23,090 nt of DNA from JAOPZW01 sp036379935 (GTDB lineage Bacteria; Actinomycetota; Thermoleophilia; Solirubrobacterales; Solirubrobacteraceae). This document shows, in pieces, positions 7,566-14,522 of this stretch (position 1 is its first letter; each line of letters opens with the position of its first letter). The position numbers and the translations under genes are program-made. The notes below the pieces were generated by a model that saw only the letters and a program-made list of their open reading frames with translations, ran no database searches and had not been told where the DNA came from. The DNA lies in NCBI GenBank assembly GCA_036379935.1, contig DASVFT010000159.1:1-23090 (forward strand). Reading direction: 5' to 3'.

Positions 7566-8369
7566 GTGAGAAGCGTCGAAAGCACCGACCGCGACGAGCG
7601 TCTGGAGCGGGTGCGCCGCGAGCGGCTGCTGTTCCAGCGCTACCACGCGCGTCGCGATCCGGCCGACCGCGACGCGCTCGTCGAGCGGTTCCTGCCGCTG
7701 GCCCATGCGCTGGCCGCGCGCTTTCGGCGCAGCCGCGAGCCCTTCGACGACCTCTACCAGGTCGCCTGCCTCGGCCTGGTCAAGGCGATCGACCGCTTCG
7801 ATCTCGGGCGCGGGACCGCCTTCTCCAGCTACGCCGTCCCGACCATCCTGGGCGAGCTCAAGCGCTACTTCCGCGACCGGACCTGGCCGGTGTGCGTCCC
7901 GCGTGACCTGAAGGAGCTGGCCATCCAGGTCGACCACGCCACCGAGGAGCTCACCACCCTGCGCGGGCGCCCGCCCACGATCGGCGACCTGGCGCACAGG
8001 CTGCACGCCGGCCAGGAGGAGATCCTCGAGGCGCGCGACGCGCTGATGGCCTACGAGCCGATCTCGCTCCAGGTCCCGCGCGATCGCGAGGACGTCGACG
8101 ACGGCACGCTCGGCGACACCCTGGGCCACGACGAGCACGGCTACTGGCGCACCGAGCAGGACGCGCTGCTGGAGCACATGCTGCGCTTCCTCACGCGCCG
8201 CCAGCGCGAGGTCGTGCGGCTGCGCTTCGGCGAGGACCTCACGCAGCGCGAGATCGGCGCTCGCGTAGGCCTGTCGCAGATGCAGGTCTCCCGCATCCTG
8301 CGCGAGGCACTCGAACGTCTCAGCGAGATCGGGCGCCGCTACGCGGCGACCGACAAGGTGGCGGTCTGA
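7566..8369 (+). CDS. RNA polymerase sigma factor, SigB/SigF type (group 3 sigma-70)
   Basis: 267 residues. GTG at 7566 is chosen because GAGG lies at 7556-7559, six bases upstream; an in-frame GTG at 7554 has no such site. Region 2 is clear (LVERFLPLAHALAARF, FDDLYQVACLGLVKAIDRFD, TAFSSYAVPTILGELKRYFR), followed by region 3 (WPVCVPRDLKEL, then RPPTIGDLAHRL) and region 4 (LTRRQREVVRLRFGEDLTQR then EIGARVGLSQMQVSRILREA). Region 1.1 is absent. This is the architecture of SigB/SigF stress sigma factors, which RsbW-like kinases hold inactive. A MEDS-HATPase protein of that type is encoded 6 kb upstream. No anti-sigma gene lies directly beside it. It probably drives a general-stress regulon. Confidence 0.9.
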   Translation: MRSVESTDRDERLERVRRERLLFQRYHARRDPADRDALVERFLPLAHALAARFRRSREPFDDLYQVACLGLVKAIDRFDLGRGTAFSSYAVPTILGELKRYFRDRTWPVCVPRDLKELAIQVDHATEELTTLRGRPPTIGDLAHRLHAGQEEILEARDALMAYEPISLQVPRDREDVDDGTLGDTLGHDEHGYWRTEQDALLEHMLRFLTRRQREVVRLRFGEDLTQREIGARVGLSQMQVSRILREALERLSEIGRRYAATDKVAV

Positions 8370-8372
8370 AGG

Positions 8373-9269
8373 TCACGACGGCGCGTGAGCGGTCAGCGCC
8401 GCCATCGTCTCCTGTACCTCGGCGGCCAGCCGCGGGCCGTCGGAGGGATGCTGCGGCGTCGCGGCGACGCGGACCACCACCTCGTCGCCGTCGATCTCCT
8501 CCAGCGCGACGCGCGGCGCCTCGCGCATCGGCGTCTCCACGCTCTCGAGCAGGCGCTCCTGCACGTCCAGCGGCGTCACGCCCGGCCGCAGGCGGGCGCG
8601 GACCTCGACCCCCGCCGGCTCGCGCAGCGGGACCACGGCGACGTTCAGGACCACCGAGTTGGGGACCATGATCGCGTCCTCGCCGCTGGCCAGGATGGTG
8701 TAGAGCAGCCCCAGGGAGGTGACCGTGCCTTCCACGGAGCCCGCGAGCGGACCGCCCTGCATGCGCACGCGCTCGCCGACCCTGAACGGGCGCGCGCTGA
8801 CGAGGACGGTCCCGGCGATGAGGTTGCCGAGCGTCTGCTGAGCCGCGAGGCCGACGACCACCGCGGTGAAGGCACCGCCGAGGGCCAGCGTCCGCGGGTC
8901 GAGGTTCGCGACGCGCAGCGCGACCACGACCGCGACGAGCATGGTGACCAGGCGGATGAGGAAGCCGACCGTGCCGGCCGTGGCCGGCTCCAGTCGACTG
9001 AACAACAGGGGCGCCAGCGAGCGCCCGATGTCGCGCGCGAACTGCCAGCCGAGGATGATGAGCGCCAGCGCGGTGAAGGCGCGGACGAGGGTGTCCCACT
9101 CGGACCCGAAGAACGTGCGCCGGTAGCTGTAGACCAGCAGGACGCCGATCAGCAGCGGCGCGAGCACCAGCAGCTGGATCCGCGCGCGCTTGACCGCGCG
9201 GCGGCTGAGCTGGCGGGCGAAGCCATGCTCCCACCAGGGCCGGCCCGGCCGTGCGTGCAGGCGCCTCAC
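8373..9269 (-). CDS. MscS-family mechanosensitive ion channel
   Basis: 298 residues from a GTG whose bases overlap the transporter stop (GTGA, 9266-9269); the long frame upstream is only the shadow of that gene. Predicted membrane segments lie near residues 31-49, 61-78 and 101-121, with the pore helix at 128-157 (LALGGAFTAVVVGLAAQQTL then GNLIAGTVL). The beta domain follows (PFRVGERVRMQGG, VEGTVTSLGLLYT, DAIMVPNSVVLN), then an alpha/beta C-terminal domain. This is the MscS core with one extra N-terminal helix pair, and it would sit in the inner membrane and open under tension to release solutes. Coupling to a transporter suggests joint control of uptake and release of an osmolyte or substrate, by inference. 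Confidence 0.9.
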   Translation of the reverse strand: MRRLHARPGRPWWEHGFARQLSRRAVKRARIQLLVLAPLLIGVLLVYSYRRTFFGSEWDTLVRAFTALALIILGWQFARDIGRSLAPLLFSRLEPATAGTVGFLIRLVTMLVAVVVALRVANLDPRTLALGGAFTAVVVGLAAQQTLGNLIAGTVLVSARPFRVGERVRMQGGPLAGSVEGTVTSLGLLYTILASGEDAIMVPNSVVLNVAVVPLREPAGVEVRARLRPGVTPLDVQERLLESVETPMREAPRVALEEIDGDEVVVRVAATPQHPSDGPRLAAEVQETMAALTAHAPS

Positions 9270-11116
9270 GCCGGGCCGTAGGTGTGGCGCGACACGCGGC
9301 GGGCGCTCCCCTCCTCCACGGCCTGGTCGAGCGCGGCGCCGAAGCGGCCCGGCCCCCAGGACGTCGCGTGCAGGCGGCGCTCGAGCTCGGTGCGGTCGAT
9401 GGAGGGCGACACGGCAACGGCGGCGACGATGGCCTGGATCTCGCGGTCGAGGTCGCGGTCGGCCATCGCCGCGGTGCGGCTGGCCGTGCCCGCCGTGCCG
9501 AGCATGCCGGGCGAGTAGAACCTGCTTCCCGGCCCGGGGCGATAGCGCCGCAACCCCGCCCGGTCGTGCTCGCGCCGAAGCGCGGCGCGCTGCTCGATGC
9601 GCTCCTCCCGCGAGTCCCGACCGTTGTGCGCGGCCATGGCGGGCGCGCCGCCGGCGAAGCTCGCCTCGACCTCCTCGGCGGTGAGCGGCTTGGCGACGTT
9701 CTCGAGCGACTGGCCCTCGGCGCGCACGCCCCACAGAAGCTCGGCGATCCCGCCGAGCGCCATCGCTCCGGCGCCGATCAAAAAGCCCGTGGCCACCTGG
9801 TCGGCGCTGCCGCTGTGGACGAACTGCCCGAACAGCAGCGGCCCGGAGATGCCGCCGATCGCCGTGCCCACCGCGTAGAACAGGGCGATGGCCAAGGCCC
9901 GCGTCTCCATCGGGAAGACCTCCGAGACGGTGAGGTAGGCCGAGCTGGCGCCGGCGGAGGCCAGGAAGAAGGCCCCCATCACGAGCGCCATGAACTCCCA
10001 GCGCGAGAGGCCGCCGTCGCGCAGCAGGAAGGCCAGCACGGTGACCACGGCCGCCGAGCCCAGGTAGGTGCCCGAGATCATCGGGATCCGCCCGATGGTG
10101 TCGAACAGCCGTCCCAGCAGCAGCGGGCCGAGGAAGTTGCTGGCCGCGAAGACGACCATGTAGTACGGGATGCGGCCCGAGCTGACGCCGAAGAACTGGT
10201 GCAGGATCGTCCCGAGGTCGAACGTGACGGCGTTGTAGAGGAAGGCCTGCCCAACGAAGAGGGCGAGCCCGAGCGCCGCGCGCTTGGGGTAGCGCCTGGC
10301 GGTCACCGCAGCGATCTCGCGGAAGGGGATCACGTCGCGCTGGCGCACGACGATGCTCTCGCCCGGTTCGGAGAGGTCCTCGCCGGTCTCGTCGCGCACC
10401 TCCGCCTCGATCGCGTCGACGATGCGCTCGGCCTCCTCCTCGCGGCCGTGGATGAAGAGCCATCGCGGGCTCTCGGGAACGTTGCGGCGCACGAGCAGGA
10501 TGCCCAGGCCGAGGATCGCGCCGACGCCGAAGGCCAGGCGCCAGCCGACGTCGGCCGCGAAGATCGACTCGTCGAGGAAGAGCAGCGCGGCGACCGCGCC
10601 GATGCCGGCTCCGACCCAGAAGCTGCCGTTGATGGCGAGATCGACCTGGCCGCGATTGCGCGCCGGTATCAGCTCGTCGATCGCCGTGTTGATGGCGGAG
10701 TACTCGCCCCCGATGCCCAGCCCCGTGAGGAACCGGAACACGAAGAAGTACCAGGGCGCGAACGCGAAGGCGGTGGCCACGCTCGCGGCGATGTAGAGCC
10801 CGAGCGTGATCATGAAGAGCTTCTTGCGTCCGTAGCGATCGGTCAGGTGGCCGAAGACCAGCGCACCGATGCAGGCGCCCGCCACGTAGATCGCCGCGCC
10901 CGTCCCGACGTCGGCCGTGGTCAGGTCGATGCCGCTGCCGGCCTCGGTCATGCGCGGCGCGATCGCCCCGACGACGGTCACCTGCAGCCCGTCGAGGATC
11001 CACACCGTGCCCAGGCCGATGACGATCCGCCAGTGGAAGCGCGACCAGGGCAGCCGGTCCAGCCGGGCCGGGATGTTCGTGCGAACCGTGCGCGGTTGCG
11101 CGGCGTCGGTGCTCAC
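9266..11116 (-). CDS. MFS transporter (sugar/aromatic-acid porter-like) with C-terminal extension
   Basis: 616 residues from GTG at 11116, preceded by AAGGAG ten bases upstream. The first ~465 residues are a 12-helix MFS transporter with the family landmarks DRYGRKK (93-99), RFLTGLGIGGEYSAINTAID (128-147), PESPRWL (214-220), FDTIGRIP (338-345) and a FPMETRALAIA motif (401-411). A soluble tail of ~150 residues follows, rich in Arg and Glu. Its last ~60 residues (DLDREIQAIVAAVAV, TELERRLHATSW, FGAALDQAVEEGSARRVSRH) look like a small winged-helix-type domain. Most porters end soon after helix 12, so the tail is unusual. The substrate cannot be told. It is translated together with the MscS gene. 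Confidence 0.85.
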   Translation of the reverse strand: MSTDAAQPRTVRTNIPARLDRLPWSRFHWRIVIGLGTVWILDGLQVTVVGAIAPRMTEAGSGIDLTTADVGTGAAIYVAGACIGALVFGHLTDRYGRKKLFMITLGLYIAASVATAFAFAPWYFFVFRFLTGLGIGGEYSAINTAIDELIPARNRGQVDLAINGSFWVGAGIGAVAALLFLDESIFAADVGWRLAFGVGAILGLGILLVRRNVPESPRWLFIHGREEEAERIVDAIEAEVRDETGEDLSEPGESIVVRQRDVIPFREIAAVTARRYPKRAALGLALFVGQAFLYNAVTFDLGTILHQFFGVSSGRIPYYMVVFAASNFLGPLLLGRLFDTIGRIPMISGTYLGSAAVVTVLAFLLRDGGLSRWEFMALVMGAFFLASAGASSAYLTVSEVFPMETRALAIALFYAVGTAIGGISGPLLFGQFVHSGSADQVATGFLIGAGAMALGGIAELLWGVRAEGQSLENVAKPLTAEEVEASFAGGAPAMAAHNGRDSREERIEQRAALRREHDRAGLRRYRPGPGSRFYSPGMLGTAGTASRTAAMADRDLDREIQAIVAAVAVSPSIDRTELERRLHATSWGPGRFGAALDQAVEEGSARRVSRHTYGPA

Positions 11117-11128
11117 GCGCGCGGATCT

Positions 11129-11155
11129 CCTTGGCCGGCCCGGTTGACGGCATAT
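11129..11155 (+). promoter_or_regulatory. promoter of the small zinc-ribbon gene
   Basis: CCTTGG (11129-11134), 13 bases, CGGCATAT (11148-11155), ending 11 bases before the ATG at 11167. No ribosome-binding site is seen, so a leaderless start is favoured. The element overlaps the ribosome-binding site of the divergent transporter gene. Confidence 0.5.
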
Positions 11156-11166
11156 CGACGAACGCG

Positions 11167-11412
11167 ATGCTCCGCTGCCGCCTGCTCGGCCATCGCTACC
11201 GCTTCTCCAGCGACGGGGCGACCATGCGATGGCGCTGTCAGCGGGGTTGCGGCGCCGACGGCTCCAAGCGCTACCCGACCGCCGAGGACGCCGGCCGCTA
11301 TGCGCGTGCGCTCGATCGCGAGGACCTCGAGGACACCGGACGCCGCGCGCCGCTGTTCGCGCTGTGGCCCCTGCGGCTCAGGCAGGCGCTGCGCCGGCGC
11401 GGGCTCCGTTGA
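11167..11412 (+). CDS. small zinc-ribbon-like hypothetical protein
   Basis: 81 residues from ATG at 11167, which is preferred to a TTG 36 bases upstream because the promoter elements fall there. C4, H9, C24 and C28 (CRLLGHRY, then RWRCQRGCGADG) can form a zinc-ribbon-like site. The motif KRYPTAEDAGRYARALDRED follows and resembles short actinobacterial proteins of unknown function. The C-terminus is basic (RLRQALRRRGLR). It has no membrane segment. Its role is unknown; it may bind nucleic acid or a protein partner. Confidence 0.65.
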   Translation: MLRCRLLGHRYRFSSDGATMRWRCQRGCGADGSKRYPTAEDAGRYARALDREDLEDTGRRAPLFALWPLRLRQALRRRGLR

Positions 11413-11446
11413 CGCTCCTCCTGGCTCGCCCACGACCTGACCGGTA

Positions 11447-11466
11447 GGCCGTCAACGGTGACGGCC
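11447..11466. repeat. 7-bp inverted repeat upstream of the DUF6458 promoter
   Basis: GGCCGTC and GACGGCC are perfect arms around a six-base loop. There is no T-run on either side, so a classical terminator is unlikely. The repeat ends two bases before the -35 of the promoter at 11469 and could be an operator. Confidence 0.4.
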
Positions 11467-11468
11467 AA

Positions 11469-11495
11469 GCTTGTACGGCAGCCCGCGCGGACTAT
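11469..11495 (+). promoter_or_regulatory. promoter of the DUF6458/flavoprotein operon
   Basis: GCTTGT (11469-11474), 13 bases, CGGACTAT (11488-11495). Read as a sigma-70 promoter it gives TTGTAC-N16-TATCCA. It is followed by a leader holding GAGG at 11511-11514, five bases before the ATG at 11520. Confidence 0.55.
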
Positions 11496-11519
11496 CCAGA
11501 CAGATGAGGCGAGGTCACC

Positions 11520-11720
11520 ATGACGATCGGCACCAGCCTGTTCCTGATCGCCGTCGGAGCGATCCTCAAGTTCGCGGTCACCGCCCACGTGGCCGGAGTC
11601 GACCTGCACACGGTCGGCGTCATCCTCATGATCGTCGGCGGCGTGGGGCTGGCCATCGGCCTCTACCTCCTGACCCGCACGCGCTCGACGGGCGTCCCAC
11701 CACCGCCACAGGTGCCTTGA
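11520..11720 (+). CDS. DUF6458 family small membrane protein
   Basis: 66 residues from ATG with GAGG five bases upstream. Two membrane helices are clear, about residues 4-22 (TSLFLIAVGAILKFAV) and 30-50 (VGVILMIVGGVGLAIGLYLL), joined by a short loop with the typical AGVDLHTVG segment, then a proline-rich tail. This matches the DUF6458 family of actinobacterial membrane proteins, whose function is unknown. Its stop overlaps the TTG start of the flavoprotein gene (TTGA, 11717-11720), so the two are translationally coupled. Confidence 0.85.
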   Translation: MTIGTSLFLIAVGAILKFAVTAHVAGVDLHTVGVILMIVGGVGLAIGLYLLTRTRSTGVPPPPQVP

Positions 11721-13438
11721 CCACCTCGAGCGGGCTCCAGGCGAGGGATTCCGCGCCGCTCGCCGAGACGCCCGACAGCCACGGCGCCTACCCGCGCCTC
11801 TCGGAGGCGCAGATAGAGCGCCTGACCGCGCACGGCGTGCGCCGGCCCACGCGCGCCGGCGAGATCCTGTTCGGCGAGGGCGACGAGCACTACGACTTCT
11901 TCGTCGTCCTCGAGGGGAAGGTCGCCATCGTCCAGGGCTACGGCACGGGCAAGGAGGAGCTCATCGCCGTCCACGGCCCGGGCCGCTTCCTCGGCGAGCT
12001 CAGCCTGCTCACCGGGCAGGCCGCGTTCTACAGCGCCGTCGTGCGCGAGCCGGGCGAGGTCCTCGTCGTCCCCGTCACGCGCCTGCGCGAGCTCGTCACG
12101 CTCGATCCCACGCTCGGCGATCTCATCCTGCGCGCCTACCTCATCCGCCGCGAGCTGCTCATCGGCCTCGGCGCCGGGTTCAAGATCGTGGGCTCGCGCT
12201 TCTCGCCCGACACGCGCCGCCTGCGGGAGTTCGCGATCCGCAACCGGCTTCCTCACCGCTGGATCGACCTCGAGGATGATCCGGCCGCCGAGGAGCTGTT
12301 GCGGGGCCTGGGCATCGGCCCCGAGGCCACGCCGGTCGTCATCTGGGGCCGCGAGGTCCTGCGCAACCCCAGCAACGCCGATCTCGCCCGGCGCATCGGC
12401 ATGCCGGCGCCGCGCACGCTGCAGATCGTCAGTGACCTCGTGGTCGTCGGCGCGGGCCCCGCGGGCCTGGCCGCCTCGGTCTACGGCGCCTCCGAGGGCC
12501 TCGACACCATCGCCCTCGACGCGGTGGCGACCGGCGGGCAGGCGGGCACGTCGTCGCGTATCGAGAACTACCTCGGCTTCCCCACCGGCATCTCGGGGGC
12601 GGAGCTGGCCGAACGCGCCACGATCCAGGCCAAGAAGTTCGGGGCGCGGCTCAGCGTGCCGGCCGAGGCCACCGCGCTCGAGCGCCGCGACGGGCACTAC
12701 GTGGTCGAGCTTTGCGAGGGACCGGCCGTGGCGGCCAGGACCGTGGTGATCGCGACCGGCGCGCGGTATCGCAAGCTGCCGGTGCCGGGGATCGAGCGCT
12801 TCGAAGGCACGAGCGTGTTCTACGCGGCGACGCTCATGGAGGCGCAGATGTGCCGCGAGGACCCCGTCGTCATCGTCGGCGGCGGCAACTCCGCCGGCCA
12901 GGCCGCGGTCTTCCTGGCCCGCTACGCCGCCCACGTGCGCCTGCTCATCCGCGACGATGACCTGACCACCAGCATGTCGCGCTACCTGGCCGACCGCATC
13001 GAGCGCACGCCCGGCATCGAGGTCATGCGTCACACCGAGGTGCGCGAGGTCATCGGCGACACCACGCTCGAGGCTGTGGCCGCCGAGGACAACCGCACCG
13101 GGGAGCGGCGCACGCTGCCGGCCCGCGCGCTCTTCGTGTTCATCGGCGCCGAGCCGCACACGCAATGGCTGCGCGACCAAGTCGCGCTCGACGAGCACGG
13201 GTTCGTGCTCACGGGCTTCGAGGCCGCGCGCGCGGCCGCCGAGCGCGGCGAGGAGCGCGAGCGGCCGCCGCTGCTGCTGGAGACGAGCGTGCCCGGCGTG
13301 CTCGCCGTGGGCGACGTGCGTCGCGGCTCGATCAAGCGCGTGGCGTCAGCGGTGGGCGAGGGCTCGATGGCCGTGCGCCTCGTACACGAGCACCTCGAGA
13401 CCCATCCCGAGGCGGTGCCGGCCGCGGCTCAGACGTAG
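11717..13438 (+). CDS. cNMP-domain / thioredoxin-reductase-like FAD oxidoreductase
   Basis: 573 residues if the TTG overlapping the previous stop is used; no other suitable start precedes the first domain. Residues ~30-145 form a cyclic-nucleotide-binding fold (AGEILFGEGDEHYDFFVVLE, GRFLGELSLLTGQ). The arginine that contacts the phosphate in CRP-like proteins is not seen; the site reads AAFYSAVV. Residues ~155-235 look like a glutaredoxin-type domain without active cysteines. Residues 240-570 are thioredoxin-reductase-like, with FAD motif GAGPAG (245-250), GGQAGTSSRIENYLGFP (273-289), ATGAR (346-350), NAD(P) motif GGGNSAG (388-394) and a late GD pair (532-533). The redox CxxC of true thioredoxin reductases is missing; only C379 remains near that position. 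The electron acceptor is therefore uncertain. Its end overlaps the convergent zinc-finger gene by ten bases. Confidence 0.85.
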   Translation: MTTSSGLQARDSAPLAETPDSHGAYPRLSEAQIERLTAHGVRRPTRAGEILFGEGDEHYDFFVVLEGKVAIVQGYGTGKEELIAVHGPGRFLGELSLLTGQAAFYSAVVREPGEVLVVPVTRLRELVTLDPTLGDLILRAYLIRRELLIGLGAGFKIVGSRFSPDTRRLREFAIRNRLPHRWIDLEDDPAAEELLRGLGIGPEATPVVIWGREVLRNPSNADLARRIGMPAPRTLQIVSDLVVVGAGPAGLAASVYGASEGLDTIALDAVATGGQAGTSSRIENYLGFPTGISGAELAERATIQAKKFGARLSVPAEATALERRDGHYVVELCEGPAVAARTVVIATGARYRKLPVPGIERFEGTSVFYAATLMEAQMCREDPVVIVGGGNSAGQAAVFLARYAAHVRLLIRDDDLTTSMSRYLADRIERTPGIEVMRHTEVREVIGDTTLEAVAAEDNRTGERRTLPARALFVFIGAEPHTQWLRDQVALDEHGFVLTGFEAARAAAERGEERERPPLLLETSVPGVLAVGDVRRGSIKRVASAVGEGSMAVRLVHEHLETHPEAVPAAAQT

Positions 13439-13704
13439 GTCTCGTCGAAGAAGCACCAGCGCCAGTCCTCCCCGGGCTCGAACGACCGCACGATCGGGTG
13501 GCCCTGGGCGTAGGAGTGGCGACGGGCGTGGCGGTGCGGCGAGGAGTCGCAGCATCCGACGTGACCGCAGGTCAGGCAGAGTCGCAGGTGGACCCATGCC
13601 GACCCGATCCGCAGGCACTCCTCGCAGCCTTGCGGCGTGCGCGGGACCACGGGCCGGATCTGATCGACGTGGGTGCAGACGGCGACGCGGCGAGAGGAGA
13701 TCAC
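13429..13704 (-). CDS. UBP-type zinc finger protein
   Basis: 91 residues from GTG at 13704. The cysteine and histidine pattern is that of the ubiquitin-hydrolase (UBP) zinc finger: C10-H12, C27-C30, C43-C46, H48, C51-C52, H59, H63 and HP at 69-70, including the hallmark CGHVGCCDSS. In eukaryotes this fold binds the free C-terminus of ubiquitin. Bacterial stand-alone copies are common in actinobacteria and their partner is unknown. The stop lies inside the end of the flavoprotein gene, with a ten-base convergent overlap. The gene probably has a leaderless transcript from the promoter at 13714-13740. Confidence 0.88.
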   Translation of the reverse strand: MISSRRVAVCTHVDQIRPVVPRTPQGCEECLRIGSAWVHLRLCLTCGHVGCCDSSPHRHARRHSYAQGHPIVRSFEPGEDWRWCFFDETYV

Positions 13705-13707
13705 GGT

Positions 13708-13734
13708 GCTTGCATTAGGACGGGCAGGAACTAC
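13708..13734 (+). promoter_or_regulatory. promoter of the glycosyltransferase-half gene
   Basis: GCTTGC (13708-13713), 13 bases, GGAACTAC (13727-13734). Translation begins at GTG 13756. It shares DNA with the minus-strand promoter, so both cannot be occupied at once. Confidence 0.55.
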
Positions 13735-13740
13735 TCAAAG
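13714..13740 (-). promoter_or_regulatory. promoter of the UBP zinc finger gene
   Basis: On the minus strand CTTTGA (13740-13735), 13 bases, GTCCTAAT (13721-13714), ending nine bases before the GTG at 13704. It is interleaved with the opposing promoter at 13708-13734: each one's -10 lies inside the other's spacer or beside its -35. Confidence 0.55.
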
Positions 13741-13755
13741 ATGTGAGTCGCCACC

Positions 13756-14511
13756 GTGACCAGCCTGACGATCGAGCAACTCGGCCTGCCCTCCAGCGTC
13801 CGACGGATGCGCGCCCTCGACGCGGCTCGCGAACGGGCCGCCGACGAGCTGGGCGGCCGCACGGTGTGGTGCGCCACCGCACTGCCGGGACGGCGCGCGG
13901 CCGCGCAACGCCTGCGCGCGTCCCTGCAGTGGGGCGGCGGCGTGGTCACCGACCTGCTCGAGGTCGCCGCCGACGACGAGCTGCGGTCGCTGGCCGAGCG
14001 CCTCGACGCGATGGTCGAAGGCGGCGCCGCGTCGCGCCTGGGCGCGGCCGACGCCGAGATCTGCGCGCGGCGCGTGCGCGAGAGCGAGGAGCTCCTCGGC
14101 GCGGTCGCGCCCGACGACGTCGTCGTCTTCCACGACGTGCCCTGCGCGCTGCTGGTGCAGGCCGTGCGCGACCGCGGTGCCCACGCCGTCTGGCACGTGC
14201 ACCTGGCCGCAGCGCCGCGCGGCCCCATGGCCGACGCCGTCGGGGCGTTCCTGCGCCGCTACACGCCCGGCATCGACGCGTACGTCACTGCCACGTCGCC
14301 CTCCATGCGCCGCGGAGCGCCCGTCGAGCGGATCACCGCGGTCATGCCATCCGCCGACGTCGTGGCCACCAAGGAGATCCCGTCGCCGTTCGCCAGCGGC
14401 GAGCCCCGCCAGCTCGGGTGGAGCAGCGTCCTGGCCGACGTCGTCCACACCGACCGCGACGAGACCGTCGGCGGCACGCGCCACCCGCGCCCAACGGTCG
14501 CGATCCGCTAG
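13756..14511 (+). CDS. GT-B glycosyltransferase N-terminal half (TreT-like), stand-alone
   Basis: 251 residues from GTG; an ATG 15 bases upstream is followed at once by a stop. The central part follows the N-terminal Rossmann domain of GT4 trehalose synthases (TreT type): DDVVVFHDVPCALLVQ (120-135), HAVWHVHLAA (143-152), a helix with FLRRYTPGIDAYVTATSP (165-182) and ITAVMPSADVVATKEIP (193-209), which resembles the usual IPPSID...KN segment. The second Rossmann domain, which binds the nucleotide sugar, is absent: the protein ends after ~40 residues of low-complexity tail. It is therefore either a truncated enzyme or a stand-alone binding domain. No partner half is seen nearby. The family call is moderate. 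Confidence 0.55.
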   Translation: MTSLTIEQLGLPSSVRRMRALDAARERAADELGGRTVWCATALPGRRAAAQRLRASLQWGGGVVTDLLEVAADDELRSLAERLDAMVEGGAASRLGAADAEICARRVRESEELLGAVAPDDVVVFHDVPCALLVQAVRDRGAHAVWHVHLAAAPRGPMADAVGAFLRRYTPGIDAYVTATSPSMRRGAPVERITAVMPSADVVATKEIPSPFASGEPRQLGWSSVLADVVHTDRDETVGGTRHPRPTVAIR

Positions 14512-14522
14512 CGCCGGCCGGC

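Noticed and set aside
9251..11440. Very long plus-strand frame opposite the transporter
   Set aside because: Low-complexity Arg/Asp/Glu/Gly composition; the opposite strand has clear MFS motifs with proper coupling to MscS.
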